A DNA stretch of 9,995 nucleotides from Comamonadaceae bacterium (GTDB taxonomy: Bacteria > Pseudomonadota > Gammaproteobacteria > Burkholderiales > Burkholderiaceae_C): the NCBI GenBank assembly GCA_947464665.1, contig CANHXV010000065.1, positions 1 to 9,995 on the forward strand, given 5' to 3'. The notes under the pieces are model-generated. The model saw only the letters and a program-made list of their open reading frames with translations, was not told the origin of the DNA and did not search any database. A program made the position numbers and the translations under genes. This document shows, piece after piece, positions 6,753 through 9,995 of the stretch. Position 1 is the stretch's first letter. Each line of letters begins with the position of its first letter.

Positions 6753-8447
6753 TCAAGCCTTGGCCATTTCTGCCTCTTGCAATGCACGCCACATCACTTT
6801 ACCACTGCCACTCTTGGGTAATACCTCAGTGAATTCAACAACGCGCGGAACTTTGTAAACCGCCATGGTGTCTCTGCACCAGTCAATGATGTCTTGCTCG
6901 CTCACTTGTCCCTTGTGCGAACTTCGCAACACCACCACAGCCTTGACTGATTCACCCCGATAGGCGTCTTTGGTGGAAATGATGCAGGCCTCTTGAATGG
7001 CGGGGTGCTTGAACATCAGCGCCTCCACCTCCGCGGGCCAAACCTTGAAGCCACTGGCATTGATCATGCGCTTTAACCTGTCGGTCATGAAGAAATAGCC
7101 CTCTTCGTCAATGCGGCCCATGTCACCTGAGCGGAAGAAAGATTTGCCATCGCGTTGAAAAAATGCACTGGCAGTGGCTTCAGGCCGCTTCCAATAGCCT
7201 TTGAAAATTTGTGGTCCCGACATGACAATTTCTCCCGACTCACCCTGAGGCAACTCTTTCAAGGTTTCCGGGTCAACCACGCGCGCATCCACGCTCATGA
7301 AGGGAATTCCCAAACATTGCTTTTTGGGTGCATCAGGTGGGTTGGTGTGGGAAGGCGCAGCAGTTTCCGTCAAGCCATAACCTTCAATGTAGCGAATTCC
7401 AAACTGATCTAACAAACGTTGTGCCACGGCCTCTGGCATGGCTGCACCACCACCGCCTATGTTTTGTAAACTGCTCAAATCAAATTGCGCCATGTTGGCA
7501 CTGCCTAACAAATCAATCACCATGGTGGGAATATTGGTCCAGTGCGTCACCTTCCATTTGGAAATAAGTCGTCCGGCCAAATCTCTGTCCCATCGCGGCA
7601 TCAAAATCAGGGTTGCTCCCATGAAAATGGTGGCATGCATCACACTGACCATGCCCGTAATGTGAAACATTGGCACCACGCACAAGCATTTGTTCTCGGG
7701 CGTGCCATTGGCCCACAACCCGCTTGACATGGCGTTGTGCATGATGGTTCCATGGGTGTGCATGCAACCCTTCGGTAAGCCTGTGGTGCCACTGGTGTAA
7801 GGCAGCACTGCCAAATCTTCCGATTGCGCAGTCACTGGGCCTAATGAAACTTCCCCCTGCAAGGCCGATGACCATGCATGCACTTGACCGTCTTCAAGCA
7901 CAGGCAAGACATGCACTGTCTTTAACCACACACTCCAAGATTCAGGCAGCTCTTCAGAACCAATGTTCATAGCATCAAATGCATCTGTGAATTGCGTGAC
8001 CAACAAGTGCTGAAGTTGCTGATTTTTTTCTAAAGCATTGCTCGCGGCGGCCAACTCTGGCGCCAGGTCTGCCGTGGTCACAGCCACCTTGGTATCAGGG
8101 TCCAAAATGTAGTGCTTCAACTCTTCCATGCGGTTCATTGGGTTGACCGGCACCACCACGGCATCCAGACGCAAAATTGCAAAATGTGCGATGACCAATT
8201 GCGGACAGTTCTGCATGTCCAAAACTACACGATCGCCTTTTTGTACGCCCATCTTGCGCAAAGCTGAAGCAATTTTTTCAGCCTCAAGTTGTAGCTGCGA
8301 ATAGGTCCATATTCTGCCCATGAAAACCAAAGCTACTTTTTGGGGATAGCGCAATGCACTGATTTGCAAATTCATCCACAAAGATGTTTGCGGCGCCGTC
8401 AATTGGTGGGGCAGTCTTTTTGGCCAAAAAGCATAGTGAGCGGGCAT
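6753..8447 (-). CDS. AMP-forming acyl-CoA synthetase (fatty-acid--CoA ligase family)
   Basis: The 564-residue enzyme activates a carboxylic acid with ATP and joins it to CoA. It has the phosphate-binding loop YTSGTTGLPKG (residues 217-227), GYGLTE (356-361), SGD (D442), the hinge region with R457 in DRLKR, and the C-terminal catalytic lysine K550 in PKSGSGK. No signal peptide or membrane segment is seen, so it should be cytoplasmic or loosely membrane-bound. It resembles medium- and long-chain FadD-like ligases, but chain length and substrate are not decided by the motifs. GGAG nine bases before the ATG at 8447 supports the start. It is the first gene of the operon that also contains the flavin monooxygenase and core-MetE genes, and is transcribed divergently from the HTH-receiver regulator. 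Control by that regulator is possible but is inferred only from position. Confidence 0.92.
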   Translation of the reverse strand: MPAHYAFWPKRLPHQLTAPQTSLWMNLQISALRYPQKVALVFMGRIWTYSQLQLEAEKIASALRKMGVQKGDRVVLDMQNCPQLVIAHFAILRLDAVVVPVNPMNRMEELKHYILDPDTKVAVTTADLAPELAAASNALEKNQQLQHLLVTQFTDAFDAMNIGSEELPESWSVWLKTVHVLPVLEDGQVHAWSSALQGEVSLGPVTAQSEDLAVLPYTSGTTGLPKGCMHTHGTIMHNAMSSGLWANGTPENKCLCVVPMFHITGMVSVMHATIFMGATLILMPRWDRDLAGRLISKWKVTHWTNIPTMVIDLLGSANMAQFDLSSLQNIGGGGAAMPEAVAQRLLDQFGIRYIEGYGLTETAAPSHTNPPDAPKKQCLGIPFMSVDARVVDPETLKELPQGESGEIVMSGPQIFKGYWKRPEATASAFFQRDGKSFFRSGDMGRIDEEGYFFMTDRLKRMINASGFKVWPAEVEALMFKHPAIQEACIISTKDAYRGESVKAVVVLRSSHKGQVSEQDIIDWCRDTMAVYKVPRVVEFTEVLPKSGSGKVMWRALQEAEMAKA

Positions 8448-8503
8448 TCAGTGTGTCTCCAACAGAATACGAATCAGGTCGGTGTTTGTTCTAGGTATGG
8501 CTT

Positions 8504-8518
8504 AGTGCATTTTGCACT
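8504..8518. promoter_or_regulatory. inverted repeat, candidate operator in the divergent region
   Basis: AGTGCA, three T residues, then TGCACT form a perfect 6-bp inverted repeat with a 3-base spacer. It lies 57 bases before the acyl-CoA synthetase start and 150 bases before the regulator start, a place suited to a dimeric repressor or activator site. The arms are short and no second copy was noticed, so this is a candidate only. No convincing -35/-10 pair was found on either strand in 8448-8667. Confidence 0.35.
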
Positions 8519-8563
8519 TGAGATCCTAATCTGGTATTGACAGATGGAACATCCCCAGAGTCC

Positions 8564-8570
8564 CTAAGGA
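8564..8570 (+). promoter_or_regulatory. strong Shine-Dalgarno sequence without a normal start codon
   Basis: TAAGGAG is the best ribosome binding sequence in the region before the regulator gene but is 97 bases from its ATG. At a usable distance there are only a TTG at 8579 that reads three codons to a TGA (8588-8590), and an ATT at 8577. The TGA overlaps an ATG at 8590 that opens a 15-codon frame ending at 8637. It may be chance, or a leader peptide site. Confidence 0.3.
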
Positions 8571-8667
8571 GACGTTATTTGGCTTCTTGATGGCTGGGCA
8601 AATGAAAGTCAATGTATGCCTTTGCAAGTCGACATAGAGCCAATTCACGCTAAATTGAAGTTTTCAA

Positions 8668-9276
8668 ATGAAGACAAGCATGGCCTCTCACACCACCCCC
8701 GCTTGCTGCGGCACCAGCAAAGCTGCCGAGCTTCTTCAGCTTTCGGTCGGCACAATCCAAAGCCTAGCCGACAAGAAAATCCTGCACGCCTGGATTACCC
8801 AAGGGGGACATCGCCGTATTTCGCTTGAATCAATTCAGAATTACCAGTTACAACAGCAAAGGTTGCCCGCCCTCGAGCGTCTCATGAGTGAACGGCTCAA
8901 AGTCATGGTGGTGGACGACGATGTCGTCTCAAGGCATCTCTTGCAAGAAGCCTGCCTCTCGGTGCACCCCCATGTCGACTGCTGCGCCCTGTCATCGGCC
9001 ATCGAAGCACTGCTCCATTTGCCTGTATTCAAGCCTCACATCATGCTCATCGACTTGCTCATGCCCAAGGTTGATGGCTGGGAACTCGTCAAGCGGCTTC
9101 AACAAAATGAAGACTTTTCAAAACTTCAAATCATCACCCTTTCCGCACTAAGCCTGGCGGAACTGAAACACCATGGGGGACCGCCTATAGGTTCGCTCTT
9201 CATTTCCAAACCAGTTGACTTAGGCTGGCTGCGTGGGTATTTGTTGGGCCTGCTCGCGCCTCAGAATTGGGCATAG
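8668..9276 (+). CDS. orphan regulator: N-terminal MerR/excisionase HTH plus C-terminal receiver domain
   Basis: The 202-residue protein joins two domains. Residues about 15-60 (TSKAAELLQLSVGTIQSL, then GGHRRI at 46-51) form the winged helix-turn-helix of the MerR/excisionase/BldC type. Residues about 77-197 form a response-regulator receiver domain with acidic pocket D84 and D85, phospho-acceptor D129 in LIDLLMP, S159 as the switch hydroxyl and K181 in SKP. All key phosphorylation residues are kept, so it should be switched by a histidine kinase. Most response regulators have the receiver first, and the order here is reversed. No kinase gene is nearby, so it is an orphan. An in-frame TGA at 8656-8658 rules out an earlier start; ATG at 8680 is an alternative. 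The upstream site is weak. Its targets are unknown, and the divergent acyl-CoA synthetase operon is one candidate by position. Confidence 0.88.
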   Translation: MKTSMASHTTPACCGTSKAAELLQLSVGTIQSLADKKILHAWITQGGHRRISLESIQNYQLQQQRLPALERLMSERLKVMVVDDDVVSRHLLQEACLSVHPHVDCCALSSAIEALLHLPVFKPHIMLIDLLMPKVDGWELVKRLQQNEDFSKLQIITLSALSLAELKHHGGPPIGSLFISKPVDLGWLRGYLLGLLAPQNWA

Positions 9277-9288
9277 TTAGACGTCTAA
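9277..9288. repeat. 12-bp perfect palindrome between convergent genes
   Basis: TTAGACGTCTAA is a perfect palindrome that starts right after the regulator stop and ends four bases before the stop of the convergent barrel gene. It has no loop and no T run, so it is a poor intrinsic terminator. A protein-binding site or chance are both possible. Confidence 0.4.
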
Positions 9289-9292
9289 AGAA

Positions 9293-9805
9293 TTACTTTT
9301 CAAACCGATATTTCAGCTGAAAACTCACGGCGCCATACAGCCTGTCTTTCAAGGGCGGCACCAACATGACATTCATGCCCAATTGATGTGATTCCCAACT
9401 CAAAACGGGTATCACGGCAGGAAACCAACCACCATCGAAGGCCTTGGGGTAGCCGTTGAACACGCCGCCCACAATGCCAAATTTAAAGTTGTCAAAGCGC
9501 ATGGGTTGGTAATACGCTCCCAAATAATTTGAATGCGCGCTGTCACTGTTCATAAATCGACCTGCTGTCAAAGCCAATTTCTCGTCTATTTGGTATTCAA
9601 TCCCCAAGCCCGGATTGGCATTGCGCAAGCCTTTGTTGCTATCAAAATGAGCCGAGTAAAAACCCGCGTTGAGCCAGACCTTAGAGAGGACAAGTTCAGC
9701 ATTGGCATTCCCACAAGCCAACAAACTCAACAACAAAACCTTCGTGGAGGGTACGCAAAATAGCCCGTGAAAATGAGTTGAATTTCTTTTAAAGCGACAG
9801 CACAT
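9293..9805 (-). CDS. exported protein of unknown function, probable outer-membrane beta-barrel
   Basis: The 170-residue protein starts with basic residues, then a hydrophobic segment (VLLLSLLA, residues 23-30) and a likely signal-peptidase site after ANA at 34-36. The rest alternates polar and hydrophobic or aromatic residues in glycine-separated stretches (LGIEYQI, LGAYYQP, FGIVGGVF, LYGAVSFQLKYRF), as expected of a small barrel of about eight strands. It ends two residues after a phenylalanine, similar to outer-membrane end signals. LLAC at 28-31 is also a weak lipobox, so a lipoprotein is a second possibility. The ATG at 9805 has TAGG five bases upstream, but the leader before the hydrophobic core is long, and a shorter start cannot be excluded. 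The overall pattern recalls small uncharacterised barrel proteins of proteobacteria; no function is recognised. It stands alone and converges on the regulator gene. Confidence 0.68.
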   Translation of the reverse strand: MCCRFKRNSTHFHGLFCVPSTKVLLLSLLACGNANAELVLSKVWLNAGFYSAHFDSNKGLRNANPGLGIEYQIDEKLALTAGRFMNSDSAHSNYLGAYYQPMRFDNFKFGIVGGVFNGYPKAFDGGWFPAVIPVLSWESHQLGMNVMLVPPLKDRLYGAVSFQLKYRFEK

Positions 9806-9851
9806 TTTGACCTACTTCTATTGAAAAGCGTATTGAATAAATGTACAAATG

Positions 9852-9877
9852 AAAAACGCGCCCGAAGGCGCGTTTTT
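9852..9877 (-). terminator. intrinsic terminator of the tRNA-Asp gene, UUCG tetraloop
   Basis: On the minus strand an 11-bp perfect stem (AAAAACGCGCC with GGCGCGTTTTT) closes a TTCG loop, giving the very stable C(UUCG)G RNA tetraloop followed by a run of U. It lies nine bases after the encoded CCA of tRNA-Asp and before the barrel gene, so it should separate the two transcripts. Confidence 0.9.
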
Positions 9878-9886
9878 ACTTGCTTT

Positions 9887-9963
9887 TGGCGGAGTGGACG
9901 GGACTCGAACCCGCGACCCCCGGCGTGACAGGCCGGTATTCTAACCAACTGAACTACCACTCC
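9887..9963 (-). tRNA. tRNA-Asp (anticodon GTC)
   Basis: The minus strand folds as a full 77-base tRNA. The acceptor arm is GGAGTGG with CCACTCC, and the D loop has AGTTGGTTAGA. The anticodon loop reads CTGTCAC, with anticodon GTC at 9929-9927. The T arm contains GGTTCGAGTCC, and the discriminator is G. The 3' CCA is encoded in the DNA at 9889-9887. It carries aspartate for GAC and GAU codons. Only 32 bases of upstream sequence are in the window, so its promoter or any tRNA gene before it cannot be seen. No attachment-site repeat or integrase is visible. Confidence 0.97.
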
Positions 9964-9995
9964 TGGTAGCTTGAAGCTTTTGCTCTGAAGAACCA

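Noticed and set aside
7513..7875. Minus-strand open frame of 120 codons rich in His
   Set aside because: It is an alternative frame inside the acyl-CoA synthetase, over the ATP-binding loop region; the composition is that of a shadow frame.
6753..8447. Assignment of the acyl-CoA synthetase as a methylmercaptopropionate-CoA ligase (DmdB) in a DMSP pathway with the flavin enzyme and methyltransferase
   Set aside because: The context is tempting, but the motifs do not separate DmdB from general fatty-acid ligases and the text resembles ordinary FadD-like enzymes; no other dmd gene is visible.
8537..8542. TTGACA as a -35 box for the regulator gene
   Set aside because: No acceptable -10 element is found 16-18 bases downstream (the sequence there is GAGTCCCT), so a promoter is not claimed.
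8616..8828. Plus-strand frame of 70 codons, extendable to an ATT at 8577 behind a good ribosome binding site
   Set aside because: Most of it overlaps the HTH domain of the regulator in another frame, the start would be a rare ATT, and the translation looks like shadow sequence.
9727..9960. Minus-strand open frame of 77 codons
   Set aside because: It reads straight through the tRNA-Asp gene and its terminator hairpin; a coding gene there is not credible.
9887..9963. tRNA-Asp as the attachment site of an integrated element
   Set aside because: No integrase, direct repeat of the tRNA 3' end or change in base composition is seen in the window.

Overview
The window looks like chromosomal DNA of a betaproteobacterium, probably order Burkholderiales and family Comamonadaceae. 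This placement is inferred from close recall-level matches of the thiolase to Cupriavidus-type BktB and of the pseudouridine synthase to RluA, from the moderate GC content, and from the mix of periplasmic c-type cytochromes, acyl-CoA metabolism and a tRNA-Asp gene with encoded CCA. No transposase, integrase, phage module, CRISPR array or long repeat was seen. Base composition looks even, so most of the window reads as ordinary core and near-core chromosome.

Layout, left to right. (1) Positions 1-3339, plus strand: a tight run of four genes. They are the 3' part of a c4-like cytochrome c, a membrane-anchored triheme cytochrome c that overlaps it by ATGA, rluA that again overlaps by ATGA, and a YueD-like short-chain dehydrogenase 17 bases later. 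The two cytochromes probably pass electrons from a periplasmic dehydrogenase, encoded to the left outside the window, into the respiratory chain. RluA and the SDR appear to be carried along by co-transcription. (2) Positions 3418-4602, plus strand: bktB, with its own strong ribosome binding site. It ends at a symmetric hairpin (4621-4648) that can stop transcription from both sides. (3) Positions 8447 down to 4672, minus strand: a three-gene operon of an acyl-CoA synthetase, a luciferase-like flavin monooxygenase and a MetE catalytic-domain ('core MetE') methyltransferase. The last two overlap, so their translation is likely coupled. (4) Positions 8448-8667: a divergent control region with a 15-bp inverted repeat and an unattached strong Shine-Dalgarno sequence. 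(5) Positions 8668-9276, plus strand: an orphan regulator with a MerR/excisionase-type DNA-binding domain at the N terminus and a response-regulator receiver domain at the C terminus, the reverse of the usual order. (6) Positions 9805 down to 9293, minus strand: an exported, probably outer-membrane beta-barrel protein of unknown function. (7) Positions 9963 down to 9887, minus strand: tRNA-Asp(GTC), followed by a UUCG-tetraloop terminator.

The two points most worth following are the receiver-domain regulator with inverted architecture, and the operon joining an acyl-CoA ligase, a flavin monooxygenase and a core-MetE methyltransferase with no visible partner gene. Neither is proven to be a new system. 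All functional statements come from motif reading and memory of families; no database search was run.
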